The notes under the pieces are model-generated. The model saw only the letters and a list, made by a program, of their open reading frames with translations, did not search any database and had not been told where the DNA came from. Made by a program: the position numbers and the translations under genes. Shown here piece by piece: positions 24,401-37,300 of a stretch of 64,000 nucleotides of DNA. This DNA comes from Endomychus coccineus (taxonomy: Eukaryota; Arthropoda; Insecta; Coleoptera; Endomychidae): positions 200,805,997 to 200,869,996 of the forward strand of contig OY294068.1 in NCBI GenBank assembly GCA_958510875.1. The letters are read 5' to 3'. Position 1 is the first letter of the stretch; each line of letters starts with the position of its first letter.

Positions 24401-27400
24401 CAATTTTGTATTTTTATTCTAAAAAAATGAAGCGTGTTTCAAAAAACTGACCCAACTCCATATTTTTCAACTGTTTCCCTTCTTGAGATACAGGATGTCG
24501 AAAAAAAAATGTTTTATTTAATTTTTTGATTATATTTTCGTTCAATAACACGGCTATTTGACGAAATTCGGGATATTGGGAGTATTAGTGATGAGATACT
24601 TAGATATTTACTTAGTTTTTTGTTAAATGTTAGGGGGCTGTACCTAAATTGAAATAAAATCATTCCTCTTTCAGAAACTTGGTATTCTGTGAGAAGAAAT
24701 ATTATTCAATGTTTTCTCTTGAGATTTTATTCTAAAATTCATTAATTGCTGGAATTTTCGCCAATTTAATTAATTTTTTGCATTATAGATTTTTTTGGCA
24801 ATTTTGTATTTTTATTCTAAAAAAATGAAGCGTGTTTCAAAAAACTGACCCAACTCCATATTTTTCAACTGTTTCCCTTCTTGAGATACAGGATGTCGAA
24901 AAAAAAATGTTTTATTTAATTTTTTGATTATATTTTCGTTCAATAACACGGCTATTTGACGAAATTCGGGATATTGGGAGTATTAGTGATGAGATACTTA
25001 GATATTTACTTAGTTTTTTGTTAAATGTTAGGGGGCTGTACCTAAATTGAAATAAAATCATTCCTCTTTCAGAAACTTGGTATTCTGTGAGAAGAAATAT
25101 TATTCAATGTTTTCTCTTGAGATTTTATTCTAAAATTCATTAATTGCTGGAATTTTCGCCAATTTAATTAATTTTTTGCATTATAGATTTTTTTGGCAAT
25201 TTTGTATTTTTATTCTAAAAAAATGAAGCGTGTTTCAAAAAACTGACCCAACTCCATATTTTTCAACTGTTTCCCTTCTTGAGATACAGGATGTCGAAAA
25301 AAAAATGTTTTATTTAATTTTTTGATTATATTTTCGTTCAATAACACGGCTATTTGACGAAATTCGGGATATTGGGAGTATTAGTGATGAGATACTTAGA
25401 TATTTACTTAGTTTTTTGTTAAATGTTAGGGGGCTGTACCTAAATTGAAATAAAATCATTCCTCTTTCAGAAACTTGGTATTCTGTGAGAAGAAATATTA
25501 TTCAATGTTTTCTCTTGAGATTTTATTCTAAAATTCATTAATTGCTGGAATTTTCGCCAATTTAATTAATTTTTTGCATTATAGATTTTTTTGGCAATTT
25601 TGTATTTTTATTCTAAAAAAATGAAGCGTGTTTCAAAAAACTGACCCAACTCCATATTTTTCAACTGTTTCCCTTCTTGAGATACAGGATGTCGAAAAAA
25701 AAATGTTTTATTTAATTTTTTGATTATATTTTCGTTCAATAACACGGCTATTTGACGAAATTCGGGATATTGGGAGTATTAGTGATGAGATACTTAGATA
25801 TTTACTTAGTTTTTTGTTAAATGTTAGGGGGCTGTACCTAAATTGAAATAAAATCATTCCTCTTTCAGAAACTTGGTATTCTGTGAGAAGAAATATTATT
25901 CAATGTTTTCTCTTGAGATTTTATTCTAAAATTCATTAATTGCTGGAATTTTCGCCAATTTAATTAATTTTTTGCATTATAGATTTTTTTGGCAATTTTG
26001 TATTTTTATTCTAAAAAAATGAAGCGTGTTTCAAAAAACTGACCCAACTCCATATTTTTCAACTGTTTCCCTTCTTGAGATACAGGATGTCGAAAAAAAA
26101 ATGTTTTATTTAATTTTTTGATTATATTTTCGTTCAATAACACGGCTATTTGACGAAATTCGGGATATTGGGAGTATTAGTGATGAGATACTTAGATATT
26201 TACTTAGTTTTTTGTTAAATGTTAGGGGGCTGTACCTAAATTGAAATAAAATCATTCCTCTTTCAGAAACTTGGTATTCTGTGAGAAGAAATATTATTCA
26301 ATGTTTTCTCTTGAGATTTTATTCTAAAATTCATTAATTGCTGGAATTTTCGCCAATTTAATTAATTTTTTGCATTATAGATTTTTTTGGCAATTTTGTA
26401 TTTTTATTCTAAAAAAATGAAGCGTGTTTCAAAAAACTGACCCAACTCCATATTTTTCAACTGTTTCCCTTCTTGAGATACAGGATGTCGAAAAAAAAAT
26501 GTTTTATTTAATTTTTTGATTATATTTTCGTTCAATAACACGGCTATTTGACGAAATTCGGGATATTGGGAGTATTAGTGATGAGATACTTAGATATTTA
26601 CTTAGTTTTTTGTTAAATGTTAGGGGGCTGTACCTAAATTGAAATAAAATCATTCCTCTTTCAGAAACTTGGTATTCTGTGAGAAGAAATATTATTCAAT
26701 GTTTTCTCTTGAGATTTTATTCTAAAATTCATTAATTGCTGGAATTTTCGCCAATTTAATTAATTTTTTGCATTATAGATTTTTTTGGCAATTTTGTATT
26801 TTTATTCTAAAAAAATGAAGCGTGTTTCAAAAAACTGACCCAACTCCATATTTTTCAACTGTTTCCCTTCTTGAGATACAGGATGTCGAAAAAAAAATGT
26901 TTTATTTAATTTTTTGATTATATTTTCGTTCAATAACACGGCTATTTGACGAAATTCGGGATATTGGGAGTATTAGTGATGAGATACTTAGATATTTACT
27001 TAGTTTTTTGTTAAATGTTAGGGGGCTGTACCTAAATTGAAATAAAATCATTCCTCTTTCAGAAACTTGGTATTCTGTGAGAAGAAATATTATTCAATGT
27101 TTTCTCTTGAGATTTTATTCTAAAATTCATTAATTGCTGGAATTTTCGCCAATTTAATTAATTTTTTGCATTATAGATTTTTTTGGCAATTTTGTATTTT
27201 TATTCTAAAAAAATGAAGCGTGTTTCAAAAAACTGACCCAACTCCATATTTTTCAACTGTTTCCCTTCTTGAGATACAGGATGTCGAAAAAAAAATGTTT
27301 TATTTAATTTTTTGATTATATTTTCGTTCAATAACACGGCTATTTGACGAAATTCGGGATATTGGGAGTATTAGTGATGAGATACTTAGATATTTACTTA

Positions 27401-30400
27401 GTTTTTTGTTAAATGTTAGGGGGCTGTACCTAAATTGAAATAAAATCATTCCTCTTTCAGAAACTTGGTATTCTGTGAGAAGAAATATTATTCAATGTTT
27501 TCTCTTGAGATTTTATTCTAAAATTCATTAATTGCTGGAATTTTCGCCAATTTAATTAATTTTTTGCATTATAGATTTTTTTGGCAATTTTGTATTTTTA
27601 TTCTAAAAAAATGAAGCGTGTTTCAAAAAACTGACCCAACTCCATATTTTTCAACTGTTTCCCTTCTTGAGATACAGGATGTCGAAAAAAAAATGTTTTA
27701 TTTAATTTTTTGATTATATTTTCGTTCAATAACACGGCTATTTGACGAAATTCGGGATATTGGGAGTATTAGTGATGAGATACTTAGATATTTACTTAGT
27801 TTTTTGTTAAATGTTAGGGGGCTGTACCTAAATTGAAATAAAATCATTCCTCTTTCAGAAACTTGGTATTCTGTGAGAAGAAATATTATTCAATGTTTTC
27901 TCTTGAGATTTTATTCTAAAATTCATTAATTGCTGGAATTTTCGCCAATTTAATTAATTTTTTGCATTATAGATTTTTTTGGCAATTTTGTATTTTTATT
28001 CTAAAAAAATGAAGCGTGTTTCAAAAAACTGACCCAACTCCATATTTTTCAACTGTTTCCCTTCTTGAGATACAGGATGTCGAAAAAAAAATGTTTTATT
28101 TAATTTTTTGATTATATTTTCGTTCAATAACACGGCTATTTGACGAAATTCGGGATATTGGGAGTATTAGTGATGAGATACTTAGATATTTACTTAGTTT
28201 TTTGTTAAATGTTAGGGGGCTGTACCTAAATTGAAATAAAATCATTCCTCTTTCAGAAACTTGGTATTCTGTGAGAAGAAATATTATTCAATGTTTTCTC
28301 TTGAGATTTTATTCTAAAATTCATTAATTGCTGGAATTTTCGCCAATTTAATTAATTTTTTGCATTATAGATTTTTTTGGCAATTTTGTATTTTTATTCT
28401 AAAAAAATGAAGCGTGTTTCAAAAAACTGACCCAACTCCATATTTTTCAACTGTTTCCCTTCTTGAGATACAGGATGTCGAAAAAAAAATGTTTTATTTA
28501 ATTTTTTGATTATATTTTCGTTCAATAACACGGCTATTTGACGAAATTCGGGATATTGGGAGTATTAGTGATGAGATACTTAGATATTTACTTAGTTTTT
28601 TGTTAAATGTTAGGGGGCTGTACCTAAATTGAAATAAAATCATTCCTCTTTCAGAAACTTGGTATTCTGTGAGAAGAAATATTATTCAATGTTTTCTCTT
28701 GAGATTTTATTCTAAAATTCATTAATTGCTGGAATTTTCGCCAATTTAATTAATTTTTTGCATAATTATAGATTTTTTTGGCAATTTTGTATTTTTATTC
28801 TAAAAAAATGAAGCGTGTTTCAACTGACCCAACTCCATATTTTTCAATTGTTTCCCTTCTTGAGATACAGGATGTCGAAAAAAAAATGTTTTATTTAATT
28901 TTTTGATTATATTTTCGTTCAATAACACGGCTATTTGACGAAATTCGGGATATTGGGAGTATTAGTGATGAGATACTCAGATATTTACTTAGTTTTTTGT
29001 TAAATGTTAGGGGGCTGTACCTAAATTGAAATAAAATCATTCCTCTTTCAGAAACTTGGTATTCTGTGAGAAGAAATATTATTCAATGTTTTCTCTTGAG
29101 ATTTTATTCTAAAATTCATTAATTGCTGGAATTTTCGCCAATTTAATTAATTTTTTGCATTATAGATTTTTTTGGCAATTTTGTATTTTTATTCTAAAAA
29201 AATGAAGCGTGTTTCAAAAAACTGACCCAACTCCATATTTTTCAACTGTTTCCCTTCTTGAGATACAGGATGTCGAAAAAAAAATGTTTTATTTAATTTT
29301 TTGATTATATTTTCGTTCAATAACACGGCTATTTGACGAAATTCGGGATATTGGGAGTATTAGTGATGAGATACTTAGATATTTACTTAGTTTTTTGTTA
29401 AATGTTAGGGGGCTGTACCTAAATTGAAATAAAATCATTCCTCTTTCAGAAACTTGGTATTCTGTGAGAAGAAATATTATTCAATGTTTTCTCTTGAGAT
29501 TTTATTCTAAAATTCATTAATTGCTGGAATTTTCGCCAATTTAATTAATTTTTTGCATCAATTATAGATTTTTTTGGCAATTTTGTATTTTTATTCTAAA
29601 AAAATGAAGCGTGTTTCAACTGACCCAACTCCATATTTTTCAATTGTTTCCCTTCTTGAGATACAGGATGTCGAAAAAAAAATGTTTTATTTAATTTTTT
29701 GATTATATTTTCGTTCAATAACACGGCTATTTGACGAAATTCGGGATATTGGGAGTATTAGTGATGAGATACTCAGATATTTACTTAGTTTTTTGTTAAA
29801 TGTTAGGGGGCTGTACCTAAATTGAAATAAAATCATTCCTCTTTCAGAAACTTGGTATTCTGTGAGAAGAAATATTATTCAATGTTTTCTCTTGAGATTT
29901 TATTCTAAAATTCATTAATTGCTGGAATTTTCGCCAATTTAATTAATTTTTTGCATCAATTATAGATTTTTTTGGCAATTTTGTATTTTTATTCTAAAAA
30001 AATGAAGCGTGTTTCAAAAAACTGACCCAACTCCATATTTTTCAATTGTTTCCCTTCTTGAGATACAGGATGTCGAAAAAAAAATGTTTTATTTAATTTT
30101 TTGATTATATTTTCGTTCAATAACACGGCTATTTGACGAAATTCGGGATATTGGGAGTATTAGTGATGAGATACTCAGATATTTACTTAGTTTTTTGTTA
30201 AATGTTAGGGGGCTGTACCTAAATTGAAATAAAATCATTCCTCTTTCAGAAACTTGGTATTCTGTGAGAAGAAATATTATTCAATGTTTTCTCTTGAGAT
30301 TTTATTCTAAAATTCATTAATTGCTGGAATTTTCGCCAATTTAATTCAATTTTTGCATCAATTATAGATTTTTTTGGCAATTTTGTATTTTTATTCTAAA

Positions 30401-33400
30401 AAAATGAAGCGTGTTATAAAAAACTGACCCAACTCCATATTTTTCAATTGTTTCCCTTCTTGAGATACAGGATGTCGAAAAAAAAATGTTTTATTTAATT
30501 TTTTGATTATATTTTCGTTCAATAACACGGCTATTTGACGAAATTCGGGATATTGGGAGTATTAGTGATGAGATAATCAGATATTTACTTAGTTTTTTGT
30601 TAAATGTTAGGGGGCTGTACCTAAATTGAAATAAAATCATTCCTCTTTCAGAAACTTGGTATTCTGTGAGAAGAAATATTATTCAATGTTTTCTCTTGAG
30701 ATTTTATTCTAAAATTCATTAATTGCTGGAATTTTCGCCAATTTAATTAATTTTTTGCATCAATTATAGATTTTTTTGGCAATTTTGTATTTTTATTCTA
30801 AAAAAATGAAGCGTGTTTCAACTGACCCAACTCCATATTTTTCAATTGTTTCCCTTCTTGAGATACAGGATGTCGAAAAAAAAATGTTTTATTTAATTTT
30901 TTGATTATATTTTCGTTCAATAACACGGCTATTTGACGAAATTCGGGATATTGGGAGTATTAGTGATGAGATACTCAGATATTTACTTAGTTTTTTGTTA
31001 AATGTTAGGGGGCTGTACCTAAATTGAAATAAAATCATTCCTCTTTCAGAAACTTGGTATTCTGTGAGAAGAAATATTATTCAATGTTTTCTCTTGAGAT
31101 TTTATTCTAAAATTCATTAATTGCTGGAATTTTCGCCAATTTAATTAATTTTTTGCATCAATTATAGATTTTTTTGGCAATTTTGTATTTTTATTCTAAA
31201 AAAATGAAGCGTGTTTCAAAAAACTGACCCAACTCCATATTTTTCAATTGTTTCCCTTCTTGAGATACAGGATGTCGAAAAAAAAATGTTTTATTTAATT
31301 TTTTGATTATATTTTCGTTCAATAACACGGCTATTTGACGAAATTCGGGATATTGGGAGTATTAGTGATGAGATACTCAGATATTTACTTAGTTTTTTGT
31401 TAAATGTTAGGGGGCTGTACCTAAATTGAAATAAAATCATTCCTCTTTCAGAAACTTGGTATTCTGTGAGAAGAAATATTATTCAATGTTTTCTCTTGAG
31501 ATTTTATTCTAAAATTCATTAATTGCTGGAATTTTCGCCAATTTAATTCAATTTTTGCATCAATTATAGATTTTTTTGGCAATTTTGTATTTTTATTCTA
31601 AAAAAATGAAGCGTGTTATAAAAAACTGACCCAACTCCATATTTTTCAATTGTTTCCCTTCTTGAGATACAGGATGTCGAAAAAAAAATGTTTTATTTAA
31701 TTTTTTGATTATATTTTCGTTCAATAACACGGCTATTTGACGAAATTCGGGATATTGGGAGTATTAGTGATGAGATACTCAGATATTTACTTAGTTTTTT
31801 GTTAAATGTTAGGGGGCTGTACCTAAATTGAAATAAAATCATTCCTCTTTCAGAAACTTGGTATTCTGTGAGAAGAAATATTATTCAATGTTTTCTCTTG
31901 AGATTTTATTCTAAAATTCATTAATTGCTGGAATTTTCGCCAATTTAATTAATTTTTTGCATCAATTATAGATTTTTTTGGCAATTTTGTATTTTTATTC
32001 TAAAAAATGAAGCGTGTTTCAAAAAACTGACCCAACTCCATATTTTTCAATTGTTTCCCTTCTTGAGATACAGGATGTCGGAAAAAAAATGTTTTATTTA
32101 ATTTTTTGATTATATTTTCGTTCAATAACACGGCTATTTGACGAAATTCGGGATATTGGGAGTATTAGTGATGAGATACTCAGATATTTACTTAGTTTTT
32201 TGTTAAATGTTAGGGGGCTGTACCTAAATTGAAATAAAATCATTCCTCTTTCAGAAACTTGGTATTCTGTGAGAAGAAATATTATTCAATGTTTTCTCTT
32301 GAGATTTTATTCTAAAATTCATTAATTGCTGGAATTTTCGCCAATTTAATTAATTTTTTGCATCAATTATAGATTTTTTTGGCAATTTTGTATTTTTATT
32401 CTAAAAAAATGAAGCGTGTTTCAAAAAACTGACCCAACTCCATATTTTTCAATTGTTTCCCTTCTTGAGATACAGGATGTCGAAAAAAAAATGTTTTATT
32501 TAATTTTTTGATTATATTTTCGTTCAATAACACGGCTATTTGACGAAATTCGGGATATTGGGAGTATTAGTGATGAGATACTCAGATATTTACTTAGTTT
32601 TTTGTTAAATGTTAGGGGGCTGTACCTAAATTGAAATAAAATCATTCCTCTTTCAGAAACTTGGTATTCTGTGAGAAGAAATATTATTCAATGTTTTCTC
32701 TTGAGATTTTATTCTAAAATTCATTAATTGCTGGAATTTTCGCCAATTTAATTAATTTTTTGCATCAATTATAGATTTTTTTGGCAATTTTGTATTTTTA
32801 TTCTAAAAAAATAAAGCGTGTTTCAAAAAACTGACCCAACTCCATATTTTTCAATTGTTTCCCTTCTTGAGATACAGGATGTCGAAAAAAAAATGTTTTA
32901 TTTAATTTTTTGATTATATTTTCGTTCAATAACACGGCTATTTGACGAAATTCGGGATATTGGGAGTATTAGTGATGAGATACTCAGATATTTACTTAGT
33001 TTTTTGTTAAATGTTAGGGGGCTGTACCTAAATTGAAATAAAATCATTCCTCTTTCAGAAACTTGGTATTCTGTGAGAAGAAATATTATTCAATGTTTTC
33101 TCTTGAGATTTTATTCTAAAATTCATTAATTGCTGGAATTTTCGCCAATTTAATTAATTTTTTGCATCAATTATAGATTTTTTTGGCAATTTTGTATTTT
33201 TATTCTAAAAAAATGAAGCGTGTTATAAAAAACTGACCCAACTCCATATTTTTCAATTGTTTCCCTTCTTGAGATACAGGATGTCGAAAAAAAAATGTTT
33301 TATTTAATTTTTTGATTATATTTTCGTTCAATAACACGGCTATTTGACGAAATTCGGGATATTGGGAGTATTAGTGATGAGATAATCAGATATTTACTTA

Positions 33401-33990
33401 GTTTTTTGTTAAATGTTAGGGGGCTGTACCTAAATTGAAATAAAATCATTCCTCTTTCAGAAACTTGGTATTCTGTGAGAAGAAATATTATTCAATGTTT
33501 TCTCTTGAGATTTTATTCTAAAATTCATTAATTGCTGGAATTTTCGCCAATTTAATTAATTTTTTGCATCAATTATAGATTTTTTTGGCAATTTTGTATT
33601 TTTATTCTAAAAAATGAAGCGTGTTTCAAAAAACTGACCCAACTCCATATTTTTCAATTGTTTCCCTTCTTGAGATACAGGATGTCGGAAAAAAATGTTT
33701 TATTTAATTTTTTGATTATATTTTCGTTCAATAACACGGCTATTTGACGAAATTCGGGATATTGGGAGTATTAGTGATGAGATACTCAGATATTTACTTA
33801 GTTTTTTGTTAAATGTTAGGGGGCTGTACCTACATTGAAATAAAATCAATCCTCTTTCAGAAACTTGGTATTCTGTGAGAAGAAATATTATTCAATGTTT
33901 TCTCTTGGGATTTTATTCTAAAATTCATTAATTGCTGGAATTTTCGCCAATTTAATTAATTTTTTGCATCAATTATAGATTTTTTCGTCA
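18470..33990. repeat. Chimeric 398-402-bp satellite array, about 38 units
   Basis: Each unit is about 200 bp of element T (from TTGAGATACAGGATGTCG to GGGGGCTGTACCTAAATTG) joined to about 200 bp of satellite S (CAGAAACTTGGTATTCTGTG to CCCAACTCCATATTTTTCAA). GGGGGCTGTACC starts at 18435, 19061, then every 398 bp to 28613 (24 exact intervals), then at 29010, 29408, 29806, 30208, 30610, 31008, 31410, 31812, 32213, 32615, 33017, 33419 and 33819. The first interval is longer because it holds an extra S monomer. Core units read ATACTTAGATA and TTTGCATTATAG; outer units read ATACTCAGATA and TTTGCATCAATTATAG. No gene, promoter or RNA gene is visible. Confidence 0.95.
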
Positions 33991-35615
33991 ATTTTGTATT
34001 TTTATTGTAAAAAAAATTAAACTGGTTTCAAAAAACTTACCCAACTCCATTATAATTTCGAATGTTTCAGAAACTTAAAAATCTTTAAAAACCATTTTTT
34101 GCCATATTTTTCAATGTTTTCTCTTGAGATTTTATTTTAAAATTCATTAATTTCTGGAACTTTCGCCAATTTAATTCAATTTTTGCATCAATTATAGATT
34201 TTTTTGGCAATTTTGTATTTTTATTCTAAAAAAATGAAGCGTGTTTCAAAAAACTGACCCAACTCCATATTTTTCAATTGTTTCCCTTCTTGAGATACAG
34301 AATGTCGAAAAAAAATGTTTTATTTTATTTTTTGATTATATTTTCGTTCAATAACATGCAATTTGACGAAATTCGGAATACTGGGAGGGAGTATTAATGA
34401 TGAGATATTCACTTAATTTTTTGTTTAATGTTAGAGGCCTGTACCTAAATTGAAATAACCATAAGTTTTTTGTGTCTCACTGTATTTCATTTTTGAGTAA
34501 ACAGACTTATTCTCCATTTAATCCTAAATAGTAAAGGTGCCTTATAATTCGTCGCTGAAAGCAGCCGTTTTGGAAAACGGGTTTAAAGTTGAACCTGCAT
34601 TGGAATTTAGTGTAAGTTGAATTTAAAAAAATAAATGAACAATTTTGTACTTTTATTTCAAAAAAATGAAGAGTGCTTCAAAAAACTTACCCAACGTTAA
34701 TTGCTGGAATTTTTGTCAATTTAATTTATTTTTGCATCAATTATATAATTTTTGTGCGATTTTGTACATTTATTCTAAAAAAATGAGGCGGGTTCTAAAA
34801 ACTTTTTTTTTTGCGTAGAGGAGGGGAAATCTTGCATAGACGCCTCGGGTGCCCGTGCCCCCGGATGTGCCGGATTCCTACCGACTAAAACCCCTCCTCC
34901 GTGAGGTTGTTTCTACCCCCTCATCAGTCCGGTGTATTCTATGAATTTCAGTAGCCTGATATAGGGGATACTTCTGATTTCCTCGGGTGTAGTCTTATCG
35001 TCTCCGAGGTATGTCCGACGACCTTCCGTGTATGCCGTGCACTGACACAGCACATGCATAAGTGTCTCATCTTCCACGCCGCAACCCCTACAAGTGGGCT
35101 GATCTACCAGACCCATCGTGTAGAGGTGTTTGTTGCATGGGGCGTGTCCGGTCAGAAATGCAACAAGATTCCGTATTTCTTGTCTGCTGAACGTTAGCAG
35201 CTGGAGATCTTCCATCAGTCGCTTGGAGTGCGACATACGGGGCAGTTCTCTCCAGTAGGCACGGTGTTCTATCTCAAGCCATTTTTGAATTACAGATTTC
35301 GCTGTGGCATGAGAAATACGACAGGTTGGCTCTGGTCCAATCAGTGGTTTTTCGCCCCCGCTTTAGCGAGTGCGACGGCAGTTTCTGTCCCTTCTCGTTT
35401 GGTTTCTTCGGACTCCCAAACGAGTGTTACTCTATTGGGGTTCATTACTAGTGCCGTTAGTTCTTTGACGCAATCAAGTACACCGTTCTAACACTTACCA
35501 AACTCTATTATGATTTCAAATTTATGTCTCAGAAACTGGATAACCTTTGCAAACCAATTTTTCCTCTAAAGATTTCATTTTAAAATTCATTAATTGGTTG
35601 AATTTTCGCCAATTT
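33600..35615. repeat. First copy of a 3,494-bp duplicated block
   Basis: Matches 37,095-39,109 at a constant offset of 3,493-3,494 (AGAGGCCTGTACC at 34433 and 37927; GCGTAGAGGAGGGG at 34813 and 38307). It includes the last variant satellite unit (CCTACATTGAAATAAAATCAATCC), two plain S monomers sharing the same small deletion (TTTCGAATGTTTCAG), a diverged and longer T copy (34280-34620, continuing past the usual end to TTCGTCGCTGAAAGCAGCC), and a LINE insertion. The two copies differ by few substitutions. Confidence 0.9.
34804..35484 (-). mobile_element. 5'-truncated LINE (non-LTR retrotransposon), copy 1
   Basis: Minus-strand element ending in a poly(A) run (T-run at 34803-34812). It encodes the end of an RNase H domain and the downstream C-terminal region: SHATAKSVIQKWLEIEHRAY and LTGHAPCNKHLYTMGLVDQP, then the zinc-knuckle-like CRGCGVEDETLMHVLCQC, with the stop near 34913. 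The insertion splits an S monomer and is flanked by a roughly 12-bp duplication, GTTCTAAAAACT on the left and GTTCTAACACTT on the right. Relative to copy 2 it lacks one C in the run near 35350, which breaks the frame ahead of the GPEPTC segment. RNase H-bearing non-LTR clades such as I or R1-like fit; I cannot say which. Confidence 0.85.
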
Positions 35616-37300
35616 AATTAATTTTTTGCATCAATTATAGATTTTTTTGGCAATTTTGTATTTTTATTCTAAAAAAATGAAGCGTGTTATAAAAAACTGA
35701 CCCAACTCCATATTTTTCAATTGTTTCCCTTCTTGAGATACAGGATGTCGAAAAAAAAATGTTTTATTTAATTTTTTGATTATATTTTCGTTCAATAACA
35801 CGGCTATTTGACGAAATTCGGGATATTGGGAGTATTAGTGATGAGATACTCAGATATTTACTTAGTTTTTTGTTAAATGTTAGGGGGCTGTACCTAAATT
35901 GAAATAAAATCATTCCTCTTTCAGAAACTTGGTATTCTGTGAGAAGAAATATTATTCAATGTTTTCTCTTGAGATTTTATTCTAAAATTCATTAATTGCT
36001 GGAATTTTCGCCAATTTAATTAATTTTTTGCATCAATTATAGATTTTCTTGGCAATTTTGTATTTTTATTCCAAAAAATGAAGCGTGTTTCAAAAAACTG
36101 ACCCAACTCCATATTTTTCAATTGTTTCCCTTCTTGAGATACAGGATGTCGGAAAAAAAATGTTTTATTTAATTTTTTGATTATATTTTCGTTCAATAAC
36201 ACGGCTATTTGACGAAATTCGGGATATTGGGAGTATTAGTGATGAGATACTCAGATATTTACTTAGTTTTTTGTTAAATGTTAGGGGGCTGTACCTACAT
36301 TGAAATAAAATCAATCCTCTTTCAGAAACTTGGTATTCTGTGAGAAGAAATATTATTCAATGTTTTCTCTTGGGATTTTATTCTAAAATTCATTAATTGC
36401 TGGAATTTTCGCCAATTTAATTAATTTTTTGCATCAATTATAGATTTTTTCGTCAATTTTGTATTTTTATTGTAAAAAAAATTAAACTGGTTTCAAAAAA
36501 CTTACCCAACTCCATTATAATTTCGAAATTCTATGTTTCAGAAACTTAAAAATCTTTAAAAACCAATTTTTGCCATATTTTTCAATGTTTTCTCTTGAGA
36601 TTTTATTTTAAAATTCATTAATTTCTGGAACTTTCGCCAATTTAATTCAATTTTTGCATCAATTATAGATTTTTTTGGCAATTTTGTATTTTTATTCTAA
36701 AAAAATGAAGCGTGTTATAAAAAACTGACCCAACTCCATATTTTTCAATTGTTTCCCTTCTTGAGATACAGGATGTCGAAAAAAAAATGTTTTATTTAAT
36801 TTTTTGATTATATTTTCGTTCAATAACACGGCTATTTGACGAAATTCGGGATATTGGGAGTATTAGTGATGAGATACTCAGATATTTACTTAGTTTTTTG
36901 TTAAATGTTAGGGGGCTGTACCTAAATTGAAATAAAATCATTCCTCTTTCAGAAACTTGGTATTCTGTGAGAAGAAATATTATTCAATGTTTTCTCTTGA
37001 GATTTTATTCTAAAATTCATTAATTGCTGGAATTTTCGCCAATTTAATTAATTTTTTGCATCAATTATAGATTTTTTTGGCAATTTTGTATTTTTATTCT
37101 AAAAAATGAAGCGTGTTTCAAAAAACTGACCCAACTCCATATTTTTCAATTGTTTCCCTTCTTGAGATACAGGATGTCGGAAAAAAAATGTTTTATTTAA
37201 TTTTTTGATTATATTTTCGTTCAATAACACGGCTATTTGACGAAATTCGGGATATTGGGAGTATTAGTGATGAGATACTCAGATATTTACTTAGTTTTTT
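35615..37300. repeat. Second block of chimeric satellite units
   Basis: Chimeric T+S units return, with GGGGGCTGTACC at 35883, 36284, 36911 and 37312. The 36284 unit carries the same variants as 33819 and 37312 (CCTACATTG; CTCTTGGGATTTT) and is followed by two plain S monomers, but keeps CGAAATTCTATGTTTCAG where the other two share a deletion. The block therefore separates the two copies of the 3,494-bp duplication and is itself part of the duplicated period. Confidence 0.85.

Noticed and set aside
35228..35491. Plus-strand open frame over the LINE (and its twin at 38548-38946)
   Set aside because: Shadow of the minus-strand LINE frame, which has recognisable RNase H and zinc-knuckle motifs.
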